Below are positions 12,377 to 25,343 of a stretch of DNA of 64,000 nt, piece after piece (the first letter of the stretch is position 1; every line of letters begins with the position of its first letter). Under the pieces are notes generated by a model. The model saw only the letters and a program-made list of their open reading frames with translations, searched no databases and was not told the DNA's origin. The DNA is taken from the NCBI RefSeq assembly GCF_963583255.1, contig NC_084817.1, positions 12,964,121 to 13,028,120 on the forward strand. The letters run 5' to 3'. The translations under genes were made by a program, and so were the position numbers. This stretch comes from Pyrus communis. Its lineage: Eukaryota; Streptophyta; Magnoliopsida; Rosales; Rosaceae.

Positions 12377-14431
12377 TGATAGGAGCATATTTATGCGACT
12401 TAATTGGCTTGTTCTCGTGCATTTATGTTGTGTTTATTTAGTTGTTTTAGTGTTTAAAGTCACTTTTGTGTGTTTTCAGAGTATAAAGCCAAAGTGTGCA
12501 AGAAGATGCAAATTGGAGTCTTTTGGAGCAAAAGAGGAATGAATGAGTCAAAGACTTGAAGAAATATGAATTCCTAATCGAAGATGGATTCCTACTCACA
12601 TGAGGATTCCTAGAACAACAAGGATTCTTACTCCAACAAGCATTCCTACTTGAAGTAGGAAAGTTAACCCTAGGTTTCCCATTTTGGTAACCTTTCCTAA
12701 TCTTAAACGTCCGTATTTTCCAGCCACTTTGAAGGCTTTGTATGCACTTTAGGACACAAAACAAAGGCCCTAGACCACTTACACACCTTTGCCGCACCTC
12801 TCCTTTTCTCTCATTCCCTTGCCGTGCAAGGGGGGGTATTTAGGTCCTATTTTATGCACTTAAACACATTGCCCTTTCTAAATTAAACCCTAGCCGCACC
12901 TTGCAGCCAATTCCCTTTTAATTTCTGATTTAATTTCCTAATTCTAGAAGCCTTTGACTTAATTTTAATTAACCAAAATAAGCTAGGGTTTTATTTTCTG
13001 AAACCCTATATATTATTGCACTTAGCCGCACCCTAGGTATTCTATTATTCATTCTTTCATCATTCAACCACAAAACCCTCTCTGCCGCAGCCACCATCCC
13101 TCTTCTTCCTTCAATCCGCAGCCACCATCAACCCTAAAACCTCTTTGCCGTAGCCTCCCATCCATTCCAGCCACCATTCAAACCTCCCTACACCACCCAC
13201 ACCCCTTGCCGCAACCCTTTACCACCCTAAATCCCTCCCTAAACCAAAATAACATCCCAAATCATCCTAAGAACTCACTGCCGCAGCAAGGAGAAGAAGA
13301 GAGAGGAGCTTAAACGTGCAGAAATTCAAGTGGAATCATTGGGCGTTTTAGATGTAATCAATCTTTTTCTCTCTATGTTTAATTTCAATTGTGTTTCTCT
13401 TTCTGTGAACATGAGAGGCTAAATCCCTAGTTAGCTAGGGGGTGATTCAAAACCATGTTTATGCTTGCAATATAATTTGATTACCTTCGATTGGAATTTC
13501 ATGAGTTGTGGATTCAATTTGTTTAACTGCTTGATTGATAACTTATTTGTGTATGTTTATTGAGAGTGCACGCTTAGTTTTCATGCATGAATATGATGCT
13601 AGAATATAAGTGAGTTTCACCTAATAGTTACAAACTTATATTCACAAGTAGTGGAGGTCGCTTATAAACGATCGCGTTAAATGAATTCTTGGCACTAGTT
13701 TCATGCTCAACATAGTAACGAATGCCTCGTCAACACTTATAGTTTTCATGTTGCTTAATGATCTTTGATTGTATCTTTATTGTGCTTTTCACGTAAAGGA
13801 CTTTTGGAGAATGTTTTGAATTGTGTATGCGCTGTCCCATCCAATTCATTAACTTAAGGAGAACTTGAAGGTTAATTTAAGCGAACCTAATTAACCCGGG
13901 GTGTTGAGTTTCATGATTCATCGAAAGACCAACTGAAAATCATCTTGTATGCAAGTGTGACATGTGTGGAGAAGAACCTTCTAGCTAGCATTCCATCCAT
14001 ATTTTCACCAAATTCGTATTTACAATCTGTTTTAATTACAATCTGTGCTCTTTGTTTAATTTTGTAAAAACTAAATCCCCTTTTACTTTAGTGTTCAGTT
14101 TAGTTAGAAAGTGTCTTAGTTTGTGTTTCTAAGTGTTTTGATTCAAGTTATAACCCAAATTCGTCCAAATTAGGTTAGGTGTTCAAAACTGCCCAGATTA
14201 TGTTTTTAAGGCAGTTTTGAGTGTTTTGTTGCTGTTTTGAGTCTTTTGGTTTGTTTTAGTGTTTTAGTGGTTAGTTTTGCATTCTTTGAGTCTAGTTTAG
14301 TGTTTTAGTGGTTAGTTTCCAAGTGATTTAGCAATCTCTCCTGATCCCCGGTTTAGAACGATCCCTACTTATACATATACTACAATTGTCAAAAGAGGGT
14401 TTTAATTTGTGTGCTTATATATTTCGCATCA
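12377..14431 (+). repeat. 5' LTR of E2 (2055 bp)
   Basis: It starts TGATAGGAGCATATTTATGC and ends TTTCGCATCA. A TATATATT box is at 13007-13014 in a U3 much richer in GCCGCA-type motifs than the CATGCA-rich LTRs of the other copies, so it represents a different LTR subfamily. The second half (13430-14431) is conserved with the other LTRs. The LTR contains no coding region. Confidence 0.9.
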
Positions 14432-14437
14432 AATTTT

Positions 14438-14455
14438 TGGCGCCGTTGCCAGGGA
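14438..14455 (+). promoter_or_regulatory. Primer-binding site of E2 (tRNA-Asp type)
   Basis: TGGCGCCGTTGCCAGGGA lies 6 bases after the 5' LTR. It matches the tRNA-Asp primer site typical of Athila/Tat elements except for A in place of G at one position. Confidence 0.9.
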
Positions 14456-14556
14456 TTAGCAACTTTGCTAATCCCTTGGATTGTTTATTTTCTGTTTATT
14501 TTAGTTTGTTAAAGTTTCTGACCTTGCTTTGTTTTTCTTGTTTTAGGTACTAGTGT

Positions 14557-17500
14557 ATGACTCGGAGTTCTCAACCGATTCGTGAGCATATCTTGGACTT
14601 TGACAGCGATTTCGAGAGGACTTTGAGACGAAAGAGGAAGCAACACGAATCAAATCCACCAAGCCCGGAACCTGACCTTGAAGAACAAGTCCTAGAAGAG
14701 GAAGGAGAGGCCACGACAAGGATTTTTGAAGAACCACAAGGCATGGTCGTGGACAACCGGACACTCAAGGAGCTTTCTGCTTCGGGATTGGATAATGCCA
14801 CACCTTTGTGTATCCAATATCCCCCACCTGCCCAAGGTAAGACCGAAGAGTTCGAGTTGAAGTCAAGTTTGCTCCACCACATTCCAAAATACCATGGGTT
14901 GTTCATGGAGGATCCGAACAAGCATCTGAAAGAATTCGAGGTGGTGTGTTCAAGCATGACTCCCGTCAACGTCGATGGAAGTATTTTGAAGATGAAGGCT
15001 TTTCCATTCCCTTTAATGGACAAAGCCAAAGATTGGTTGTATGAACTAGCTCCTGGAACCGTCACATCATGGGAGAGTATGAAGAGGGCATTTCTGGAGA
15101 AGTTTTTCCCAACTTCTCGAATCATCCTTCTACGTAAAAGGATAAGTGGAATTCAGCAAGATGAAGGTGAATCTTTTCCTACATATTATGAACATTTTAA
15201 ATCACTTGTTGCTTCTTGTCCATAGCATCAGATGAAGGAGGAGTTACTTCTACAATACTTCTACGAGGGGCTCCTACCAATTGAACGTCAAATGCTCGAT
15301 GCCTCGGAGGGTGGAGCATTGGTGGACAAGACACCCATGGCTGCCAAGCTATTAATTGCTAATCGAGCATTGAACGCTCAACAATACGAAGGAGTAGGCC
15401 AAAGAGGACCCTCACGGCAGCAAGTTAATGAGGTAAGTTCCACACCCGACATTCATTCACAATTAGCTAATCTTACTTCCATTGTGTCTCAGATGGCCGA
15501 AGGAATAAGGATGCAAGGACCAATTGTATGCGGAGTGTGTTCTATCCAAGGACATGCTTCTGAGAAGTGCCCACAACTAATTGAAAATGGTGGATGGGAA
15601 AGCGCAAATGCAATTGGATTTCAAGGCCAAAACCAACCAAGGAACGATCCATATTCTAACACATAATCCAAGTTGGAGAGACCACCCGAACTTCAAGTGG
15701 AAGGAGCCCAAACAACCACCACAACAAGGAGGTTTTAGACAACAACCCCCGGGGTTCTTCACTAAGCCATACGCACCCACACATGCTCCATAACAATCCG
15801 CCCCAAATGATTCAGGTACATCCCTAGACAATGATACACCTCTTAAGTTACTAACTAATTTGTCTCAGGGGCAAGAGAATCAAGCCAAAGCCATGCAAAA
15901 CCAAGACAAGAGGGTGGATCAATTGGAGAAACAAATTGGGCAGATTGCAGATTTTGTGGGGAAGTTTCGTGACCAAGGCCAACTTCCTAGTTCTACCATT
16001 CCAAATCCAAAGGGAGGCTTCGAAAGTGCAAAGGCCATACTCTTGAGAAGTGGAAAATAAGTTGGGGCAGGTCCTACACCATCACCATCAGGTCCTAACG
16101 AGGATGAAAAACTGAGAATTGAAGAGGAGGAAGCAAGCCAACCCACGGCAAAGGTGGAAACACCTTTGCCGCAAGTTCCTAGTGATCCCAAACTGTCCAA
16201 TTTGTCCAAAAAGGGTAAGAATGTGTCAAATTCGGTTCCTACTAATGTTTTTCCTTCGAATGTTCCTTTTCCTAGTAGGTTCATGCAAACAAAGAAAGAA
16301 GAAGCCGAGAAGGATATCCTTGAGACATTTCGGAAAGTTCAAGTTAACATACCCCTCTTGGATGCAATCAAGCAAGTCCCGAGATACGCCAAGTTTTTAA
16401 AGGAGCTTTGCACCACTAGGAAGAGGATGTCGACCAAGGAGGTGGTAAAGGTAGGTGAAAATGTCTCCGCCATCTTGTAACGCAAACTACCCCCCAAATG
16501 CAAAGATCCGGGTAGTTTTACCATTCCTTGTGTCATAGGTAACACTCGTTTTGAATCTGCCATGCTAGACCTAGGTGCTTCTATAAATGTCATGCCATAT
16601 TCAATTTATGCATCTATGAACCTAGGAGTATTGAAAAATGATGGTGTAATCATACAATTGGCCGATAGATCTAATGCTTATCCAAAGGGAGTGTTGGAAG
16701 ATGTGTTAGTGCAGGTCAATCATTTAATCTTTCCGGTGGACTTCTATGTGCTCGAGATGGATGAATCTGACCATGCCCCTTTGTTGCCAATCCTCCTTGG
16801 ACGGCCATTCATGAAGACGACTCGAACGAAGATTGATGTGTTTAATGGAACTTTGTCCATGGAATTTGATGGGGAAGTTGTTAATTTTAGTCTCTCTGAT
16901 TCTATTAAGTATCCTAGTGAGGATCATTCATGTTTCTCCATTGATATAGTTGACTCGTTGGCGCAGGGATATCTTGAAGAATTGAACGCTGATGCACTTG
17001 AAAATGTCATTACAAGGAGGATGGAACTCAAAACCAAAGGAGGGGGACTGTTGCTAGCCCACGGCACACATGCTCTAGTGCATGCCATGCCTCCTAGTGA
17101 GGAATGCATTGAGTTGGTTGTTGCCTTTGAGTCATTGCCTAAGCACGATGGTAAGTTTTCTAACTTTGAGTCAATTCCCATTTCGACTAACAAGTTGCTT
17201 CCATCCATAGTTCAGGCACCTACCCTTGATCCCAAACCACTACCTAGCCATTTGAAGTACATTTTCTTGGGGGAAAAGGAGACCTTACCTGCCATTATTT
17301 CTTCATCACTCACGGCACAAGAAGAAGAGAAACTAGTGCGTGTTTTGAAGGAGTACAAATCTGCCCTAGGTTGGACCTTGGCCGATATCAAAGGTATTAG
17401 TCCCACAACATGTATGCATCACATATTTCTTAAGAAGGGGGCCAAACCAACTAGAGATTCTCAACGCCGTCTCAACCCTCCGATAATGGAAGTAGTGAAA

Positions 17501-20128
17501 AAGGAGATAATCAAACTCCTTGATTGTGGAGTGATTTACCCCATCTCCGGTAACCGTTGGGTTTCACCTATCCAATGTGTTCCCAAGAAATCTGGAGTGA
17601 CGGTTGTGGAGAATGCGGAGAATGAGCTTGTGCCCACCCGAATCCAAACCGGTTGGCGTGTATGCATTGATTATAGGAAGATAAACGCCACCACAAGGAA
17701 GGACCATTTCCCATTGCCGTTCTTAGATCAAATGCTTGAGAGGTTAGCGGGTCATTCATTTTATTGTTTTCTTGATGGATATTCTGGTTATAATCAAATT
17801 ATTATTGCCCCGGATGATCAAGAAAAGACCACTTTTACTTGTCCCTTTGGAACGTTTGCATATCAACGCATGCCGTTTGGTTTGTGCAATGCTCCTGCCA
17901 CGTTTCAAAGGTGTATGGTTAGCATATTTTCTGATTATGTTGAGAGGATTATTGAGATATTCATGGATGATTTTAGTGTGTTTGGTGATTCCTTTGATAA
18001 TTGTTTGGCTAATCTCACTTTAATATTGAAACGTTGTGTTGAAACAAACCTTGTGTTAAATTGGGAGAAATGCCACTTTATGGTTAAACAAGGTATTGTT
18101 TTGGGTCATATAATCTCTGAAAAAGGAATTGAAGTTAATAAGTCTAAAATAGATCTTGTACGCTACTTACCCTTTCCTACTTCGGTTAGAGAGGTTCGTT
18201 CTTTTCTTGGTCATGCAGGATTCTATCGACGATTTATCAAGGACTTTTCCAAGGTTGCACAACCCCTATGCCGTCTCCTACAAAAGGAAGTATCTTTCGA
18301 GTTCAACGAGGCGTGTGAGAAAGCATTCAACCATCTCAAGGACCTCCTCACCACGGCACCAATCATCACTCCACCAGATTGGTCCATGCCCTTTGAATTG
18401 ATGTGTGATGCATCGGATTATGCCCTTGGAGTTGTTTTGGGCCAAAGGAAAAACAAACAGCCACATGTTATTTATTACGCTTCACGCACCTTAAATGATG
18501 CTCAATTGAATTATTCTACAACTGAAAAAGAACTTTTGGCGGTTGTATTTGCATTAGATAAGTTTAGATCATATCTAATTGGTACTAAAGCAATTGTTTT
18601 CACTGACCATGCAGCCTTGAAGTATCTTCTCACCAAAAAGGAGGCCAAACCAAGGCTCATTCGTTGGATGCTCCTACTTCAAGAATTCGACATTGAAATT
18701 AGGGACAAGAAGGGATGTGAAAACGTGGTAGCTGACCACCTAAGTCGAATGGTGCGTGAAGAAGAGGCTCTTCCCATTTCAGAAACGTTTTCGGATGAAC
18801 AACTTCTGTCCGTTGAGGTAAGTACCCCTTGGTATGCCGATTTGGTCAATTTTTTGGTGTCTAAGCAAGTTCCTAACACCTTAAGCAAGGCCCAACGTGA
18901 TAAACTAAAAAAGGATGCACGTTTTTATGTTTGGGACGACCCTTATTTGTGGAAAATCTGTCCGGATCAGATTGTGCGTCGCTGTGTTCATGAATCTGAG
19001 TTTAATTCCATTTTGAGTTTTTGCCATACATATGCATATGGTGGACACTTTGGCACACAACCCACAGCGTTTAAGGTTCTTGAAAGTGGTTTTTATTGGC
19101 CTACATTGTTTAGAGATGCTAGGGCTTTTTGCTTAACATGTGATTGATGTCAAAAAACAGGAAGTTTAGGCCAAAGAGACCAAATGCCGCAAACCCCAAT
19201 CCTTGTTGTTGAAATCTTTGATGTTTGGGGTATTGATTTTATAGGTCCTTTCCCTATCTCTTTTGGTTTTACTTACATTTTACTTGCAGTCGATTATGTG
19301 TCAAAGTGGGTGGAAGCTAAAGCCACTCGAACTAACGATTCTAGAGTTGTTGCAGATTTTGTAAAATCTAACATTTTCTCTAGATTTGGGATGCCTCGAG
19401 TGCTTATAAGCGATGGTGGGTCTCATTTTTGCGACCGCACCATTGCGGCGTTGCTCAAGAAGTACAACGTGTTGCATAAGGTTTCCACACCGTATCACAC
19501 CCAAACAAGTGGTCAAGCCGAAGTTTCAAATCGAGAAATAAAGCAAATCTTGGAAAAGACCGTTGGGCCGAATAGAAAAGATTGGAGCTTGCGCTTGGAG
19601 GATGCATTGTGGGCGTATCGAACGGCTTACAAAACGCCCATTGGTATGTCCCCATTTCGGCTAGTCTATGGCAAGCCATGCCATCTACCCGTGGAGCTTG
19701 AACACAAGGCACATTGGGCGGTCAAGACCTTCAATATGGATGTGGATACGGCTGGAACCCATAGGAAGCTACAATTGAACGAGCTTGAAGAAATTAGGCA
19801 TGAGGCCTATGAGAATGCCCGGATTTACAAAGAAAAGACCAAGGCCGTCCATGACAAGATGATTAGAGGCAAAACCTTCTCAATCGGGCAGAAAGTGTTG
19901 TTATTTAATTCCCGTCTTCGGTTATTCCCCGGTAAGTTACGTTCTAAGTGGGTTGGTCCATTTGTTATCACTAATGTTTTTGTGCATGGTGCAGTCCAAA
20001 TACAAAGTTTGAAAACTGGACAAGAATTCAAGGTGAATGGCCATAGGTTGAAACCCTACTTTAAGAACTTTGTTGAGCATGTTGTGGAGGAGATCCCATT
20101 GCATGTCGTGGGCTCCAATGGGGAATGA
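14557..20128 (+). pseudogene. Athila-lineage gag-pol of E2 with five stops and one frameshift
   Basis: This is a single polyprotein frame from ATG 14557 (102 bp after the PBS) to TGA 20126-20128. Domains: gag 14557-15660 with a CX2CX4HX4C zinc knuckle (15529-15570); aspartic protease with [13 protein letters not shown] near 16565; RT with LDGYSGYNQ near 17775 and FMDD at 17960-17971; RNase H with CDASDYAL near 18405; integrase with the HHCC region interrupted near 19145 and a DDE core after 19225; C-terminal WVGPF near 19950. Five in-frame stops (15223 TAG, 15791 TAA, 16058 TAA, 16478 TAA, 19145 TGA) and a 2-bp deletion near 15663 inactivate it. The longest intact stretch is 16562-19147 (861 codons, protease to integrase N-terminus). 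Confidence 0.93.
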
Positions 20129-22044
20129 ACACATCATCGTCCGGCTGCAAGACGCTAAAGCAAGCGCTTCGTGGGAGGCAATCCATGCAATCACCAAGGA
20201 GAGGATGGCATTTACACTCCATAACCAGATTTGCGTCCCTAACCTCTTCTCTTTGTTATTTACATTCTGCCATGCTTAGTGTGTTTAGTTGCTGTTTGTG
20301 TGTTTACTTTTGTTTGGTGTGATTTTAGGCTTGAAACATTGAGGACAATGTTTGATTTAAGTGTTGGGGGGGGGGGGTAACTAAGTGTTGTTGATGCAAA
20401 TTCGTGGGATTTTATCACCCATAACTTCCAATGTTGTTCCTTGCTGTTTTAAAGTGTTTTTAAGCTATTTTAGAGTGTTTTAGTGTGTGTTGACTTAAAA
20501 ATCCGAAAAACCCATAAAAATTTGAAAAATTGTTTTGAAAAACCCAAAAAGAGTTGTTTTTGTGTGTTTGTTTGTGTCGTAGGTTACCTTCCAACACAAT
20601 GACGAGGATTTGGTTTTTAATTGCATGATGGTTAAAGAAAGTTACAAACATGGATGGACGTTTGATATACGCTTTGGTTTATGCTTGGTTATAGTTATAG
20701 TTTACGAATTCACATGTAATCACAAAGGAAAATTAGTTTTTGTAACATGCTTGAAGGAATGAACTCAAACTAACGCTACATCCCTGTGAGACTTGAGCCT
20801 AAACGTTTATTTGGAGAGTAATAATCTGTGCATCATTGTTTTCTAAAGTCGTTGCATGATCTCATTATTCTTTGCTTGGTTACTACTTAGAAGGCGTCTC
20901 ATCACTTAGTTCCAAATGCTAGAACTCATGCCCATTTCATTCAAAGCATGTTATTTATTTGCATAACACGTATTCAAGATGAAGTTGTGTAGTGACCACC
21001 ATCAAAGCCAAATAGCCGTGTGCCCTTAACTCATTTTGTGTTTAAGTTTAACCCCATTGAGCCGTGTTAGCCCATGTTCTTTGTTAACCCATATTATCCT
21101 CACCTAGCCTAGATTAGGACCATCCATACCCTTGTTCTTGAAGCATAGTAAGCATGACTAAAAATGAATTCCTTTTTAGTAATATGTTGCAGAAAATAAG
21201 TGTGGAGGAAGGATTATTGATGTGAGTTTATGTGCCATAGGCACGGCTAGAAAAAAAATTTTGTGAAAGAAAAAAAAGAGAGAAAAAAAAAAGTGAAAAA
21301 GAGTTGAAAAGAAGTGAAAAGAGTGCCATAGGCCCTAAGAGTTGTTTGAATCTTCCCCGTATGTCTAAAAGTTGATTTCTGCACTCTAAGTGAATTCTAA
21401 GTCTTAATTTCATTACTTTGCTTGCTATTGCTTAAAGAACTTTTGTTTATCCCTATCTTTCCTTGTTAGCCAATACCCCAAGCCCCGTTACAACCCTTGA
21501 CTTCTATCTTGAGTGTTGTGCATTTCAATTTGTGGAGTTTGAATTTGGTATGAGCATATGGTGTCACTGGTTCTCGCATCTAAGTAGTAGCATTCCATTC
21601 ATGAGATCATATCTAAACATGTTTAATTACTCCAGAAATTGCTTTCTTTGCTATATCATATGTGAGTACTAGCCTTTCATGTTTACATCAATCTCCTCAC
21701 ATATAACTATTGTAGGGTGTGTAGTCAAAAAATCTGAGTGAAAATTGAGTGCATAACTAGTGAGGAATTGAGGGAGTTCTCTAAGGCATGTTACTACATT
21801 CAAAATGTTGTATTAATTGATTAAATGCGAACTAGTGAATGGTGACTATGATTTAGTATGTGCTTGAGGGGAAGGAAGACTAAAAGCTATGTGAGTAATG
21901 ATCTTTGACATGTCATGTTTCATTGGAAACCCCTGAGGCAAACGTTGGAAGGTTTAGGCTATGTTTTGTTTGTTTTGTTTCGTCTTGTGTTTTTAGCTGT
22001 TTTGTTTTGCTCGAGGACTAGCAAAAGCTAAGTGTGGGGGAATT
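20129..22044 (+). repeat. 3' noncoding region and PPT of E2
   Basis: About 1.9 kb without a convincing gene; no env-like ORF. It contains the GCGCTTCGTGGGAGGCAA motif (about 20165), a hairpin with GAGGAC loop at 20334-20353, a run of 12 G at 20366-20377, an A-rich tract near 21250-21310, a second GAGGAC hairpin at 22005-22026 and the PPT AGTGTGGGGGAATT (22031-22044) abutting the 3' LTR. Confidence 0.85.
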
Positions 22045-22978
22045 TGATAGGAGCATATTTATGCGACTTAATTGGCTTGTTCTCATGCATTTATGTTGTG
22101 TTTATTTAGTTGTTTTAGTGTTTAAAGTCACTTTTGTGTGTTTTCAGAGTATAAAGCCAAAGTGTGCAAGAAGATGCAAATTGGAGTCTTTTGGAGCAAA
22201 AGAGGAATGAATGAGTCGAAGACTTGAAGAAATATGAATTCCTAACCGAAGATGGATTCCTACTCACATGAGGATTCCTAGAACAACAAGGATTCCTACT
22301 CCAACAAGGATTCCTACTTGAAGTAGGAAAGTTAACACTAGGTTTCCCATTTTGGTAACCTTTCCTAATCTTAAACGTCCGTATTTTCCAGCCACTTTGA
22401 AGGCTTTGTATGCACTTTAGGACACAAAACAAAGGCCCTAGACCACTTACACACCTTTGCCGCACCTCTCCTTTTCTCTCCTTCCCTTGCCGTGCAAGGG
22501 GGGGTATTTAGGTCCTATTTTATGCACTTAAACATATTGCCCTTTCTAAATTAAACCCTAGCCGCACCTTGCAGCCAATTCCCTTTTAACTTCTGATTTA
22601 ATTTCCTAATTCTAGAAGCCTTTGACTTAATTTTAATTAACCAAAATAAGCTAGGGTTTTATTTTCTGAAACCCTATATATTCTTGCACTTAGCCGCACC
22701 CTAGGTATTCTATTATTCATTCTTTCATCATTCAGCCACAAAACCCTCTCTGCCGCAGCCACCATCCCTCTTCTTCCTTCAATCCGCAGCCATCATCAAC
22801 CCTAAAACCTCTTTGCCGTAGCCTCCCATCCATTCCAGCCACCATTCAAACCTCCCTACACCACCCACACCCCTTGCCGCAACCCTTTACCACCCTAAAT
22901 CCCTCCCTAAACCAAAACAACATCCCAAATCATCCTAAGAACTCTCTGCCGCAGCAAGGAGAAGAAGAGAGAGGAGCT
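22045..22978 (+). repeat. Truncated 3' LTR of E2
   Basis: It matches the first 930 bp or so of the 5' LTR (12377-13313) with scattered single-base differences. It stops at GAGAGGAGCT and is followed directly by foreign LTR sequence. Confidence 0.9.
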
Positions 22979-23215
22979 CTCATTAGGATTTCGAACTTTC
23001 CCCTCTTCTGAGGCTTTATTCTTTGTTGACCGGGAATCCTGGTTGCACCAGGATTTCCTCGACCTTTGAATTATTCCTACTTTGGATCGGACTCGACCGA
23101 CCCTGCTAACTGGCCCAGAATCTATCAAGCAGCTCATAGTAGTTGACATAGCTTTGGGCCGAGCCCAACCGTATGCTCGGCCCAACAATATTATTTTGGG
23201 CCCAAACAATAACAA
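22979..23215 (-). repeat. LTR fragment of the unrelated element (right part)
   Basis: It starts with about 115 bp that repeat the sequence just left of E2 (12265-12376), with at least three substitutions. It then continues into the remainder of that LTR, rich in GGGCCGAGC/GGGCCC words. ATAAC follows at 23216-23220, then E1 3' noncoding sequence resumes. Confidence 0.75.
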
Positions 23216-23328
23216 ATAACAAGATGAAGTTGTTTAGTTTAAGCTCAGAGCCAAAAAGCCTTACCCCTTTGCATTTGTATTGTAGGATTAGCCCCTTGAG
23301 TCGTATTTAGCCTATTTTCTTTGTTAAA
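23216..23328 (+). repeat. 3' noncoding region of E1, resumed fragment
   Basis: AAGATGAAGTTGT and the following 100 bp match E2 20970-21090, so this continues the E1 noncoding region broken at 11387. Homology ends near 23328 (TTTCTTTGTTAA), so the rest of E1, including its 3' LTR, is missing or displaced. Confidence 0.65.
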
Positions 23329-25343
23329 AAGAATGATTAAAACATAATATTCCCTTGATTGAAGATCAAATTCTTTTTAGTGTAGTGTTAACAGCGTGTT
23401 GATAACGTGTTGTAGGCATAATTTACTGAACAATTATGGAGACCATATAGAGAAAGAAGGTGTGGCATAGAGAGAAGAAGAGAGAGATGTGTAATTGTGG
23501 GTGTGTATTATTCCACCCCATTGTGCCTTTATTTATAGTAGTAGTATGGAAGGTTAATTCCTTACCATTTTAGAATTACAACTTTAATAGGATACTAACT
23601 ACTAAAGGGAATATAAAAGATATCCCTAGATATTTTAGGATTTACACAATTACATTCATATTCCAATAGGACTATAACTTAAAAAAACAACAATTATAAA
23701 ACTCTACCAAAAAGGATAAAAGAATAAAAGTGAGGATAGGTTTCCACTATGCAAATGTTTGCTTTCCTTTTTACCAAAAAAAGCATATAAAAACTAGTAA
23801 AAAGGATGGTGGTGGGACCATCTTAAAAAAAAAGTGTTATTAATTATTGTTAAAATGAAGTTGTAGGACCAGCTTAAAAAAGGTGTGACAATTAAAAAAT
23901 TGGGACTGGATCATCATCTTCCTTGTGCGCGAAGTGGCTTTGCTATTTTTTTTTTTTTCTTGCATCTTCACATACGCCCACCTAGCTCTACCTAGTCCAG
24001 CCCAGGCATCCGTTTAATACAATTTCTGATTTTGTGATTGATGAGGAGGAAATCACGGCGGTCGATTACCGAGCCTAGGCGGTCACCTAGGTTGATTTTT
24101 AGAACACTGCTTAAGACATACATGTCTTTGGGATCTTGTTGTGATTATGTAAGGTTATGAACATTTATGTATTTGCATATGAACCTGAAAGTTTTTGTAT
24201 TTGTTTATTGACCAAACGGTGGTGAAAATTGCACTTTAACACATGCCCTAAAAGAACAAATTGTTTCTCCTTTGATGAAAATTTGATTCTCATACTTAGT
24301 TCCATTCAAGATTAAATCCATCAGTCCAAAAACGAATTAATTTGCTGCATTATAATTTAATTGATTAATGTGATTAGTGAATTAAAGAAAGGGTGTTTAT
24401 GAATCTAAGCCTACAATAATTAAACTGTGTGATTGGCTGTCTATCAAATTTGTTTGAATCATGGGAATGCGTAGATTTGATTTTGGTTGTAATTTGATTT
24501 GATCAAATATGTTGTAGAAGGGCATAAATCCTTCTTTACTTTATGTACTCCTTTATGTCTTATTTGATGTGCATGCAAATTGGAGTAGTTGGGTCCAACG
24601 CCTAGTAGGGAAATACGTTTTAATTTGATCATGTAATTAAAATCAATCACCCTCCCCAGACCAAGATCCAACATTAGGCTCGTGTGGGATCAAATCGAAG
24701 GTGCGTAATCTTCCTAAGGCCTTAAGGCAACTATAAAGTCCATCAAGAATGCAAAAGCTTTCATTAGTAGTACATATATTCTCGCTTCAAAAACCGTTTT
24801 ACATTAATAGTGGGAGTATCATATGCTATTAAATCAGTCACATGGACCAATAGTTGTGATATGACCAAATTGTTTTAATGAGATTAAAATGCATATTAGT
24901 ATCTGATGAGACCAAAAACCCTCAACAAAACTAATATTAAGTTAATGAGCGTGAGAGTGAATTGAACACTCTTTCGTGGCCTTCCACCATGGTAGGCTCC
25001 AATCATTTGTGACTCATACAATGACTTTGACTAGTTTTGAGGAATACAAAGTATGTGCTTACACTTATTAGGGGTTTTATATACATACATGATGTTGTGA
25101 AGGTAGGTAACAAGTATGGCCAATTTTGATATTCTTCTCAGGTCATTCTTGAACCCTTACACAAATTGGCATGGTGGCAACAACTTAACTAAGTGCATAT
25201 TCTTCTGGGGTAGGCTTGGTAATGGTAAGCCTCCTATTTGGCTTAAAGACCTAGATCAAATGGCTTAAAATCAATCAATTTACATTCGTTATGTCATTGT
25301 TTACCGATATATTTGCAAACACGCTATGCAAAACTTGAGAAAG
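23329..25343. other. AT-rich intergenic/repeat-derived region, no gene recognised
   Basis: I see no gene. 23400-23600 (GAGAGAAGAAGAGAGAGATG followed by a TTTATTTATAGTAG stretch) looks like the transcribed end of an unidentified LTR. CCTAGGCGGTCACCTAGG-type words near 24075-24095 look like a short interspersed repeat. The open frame at 24459-24674 has no recognisable features. At about 25343-25383 a 20-bp unit (AAAGGATTCCATATGCTCAT) is tandemly doubled at the entry into the next Athila fragment. Confidence 0.5.

Larger units (their letters stand above)
12377..22978 (+). mobile_element. Athila-lineage LTR retrotransposon E2, 3' LTR truncated
   Basis: It consists of 5' LTR 12377-14431, PBS 14438-14455, gag-pol 14557-20128 (pseudogenised), a long 3' noncoding region 20129-22044, PPT 22031-22044 and a truncated 3' LTR 22045-22978. 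The start of the 3' LTR differs from the 5' LTR at only a few positions over 930 bp, so the insertion is fairly young. It sits inside the unrelated LTR at 11387-23215. The right flank repeats about 115 bp of the left flank (see findings), so the 3' end was lost by rearrangement rather than simple deletion. Confidence 0.9.
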
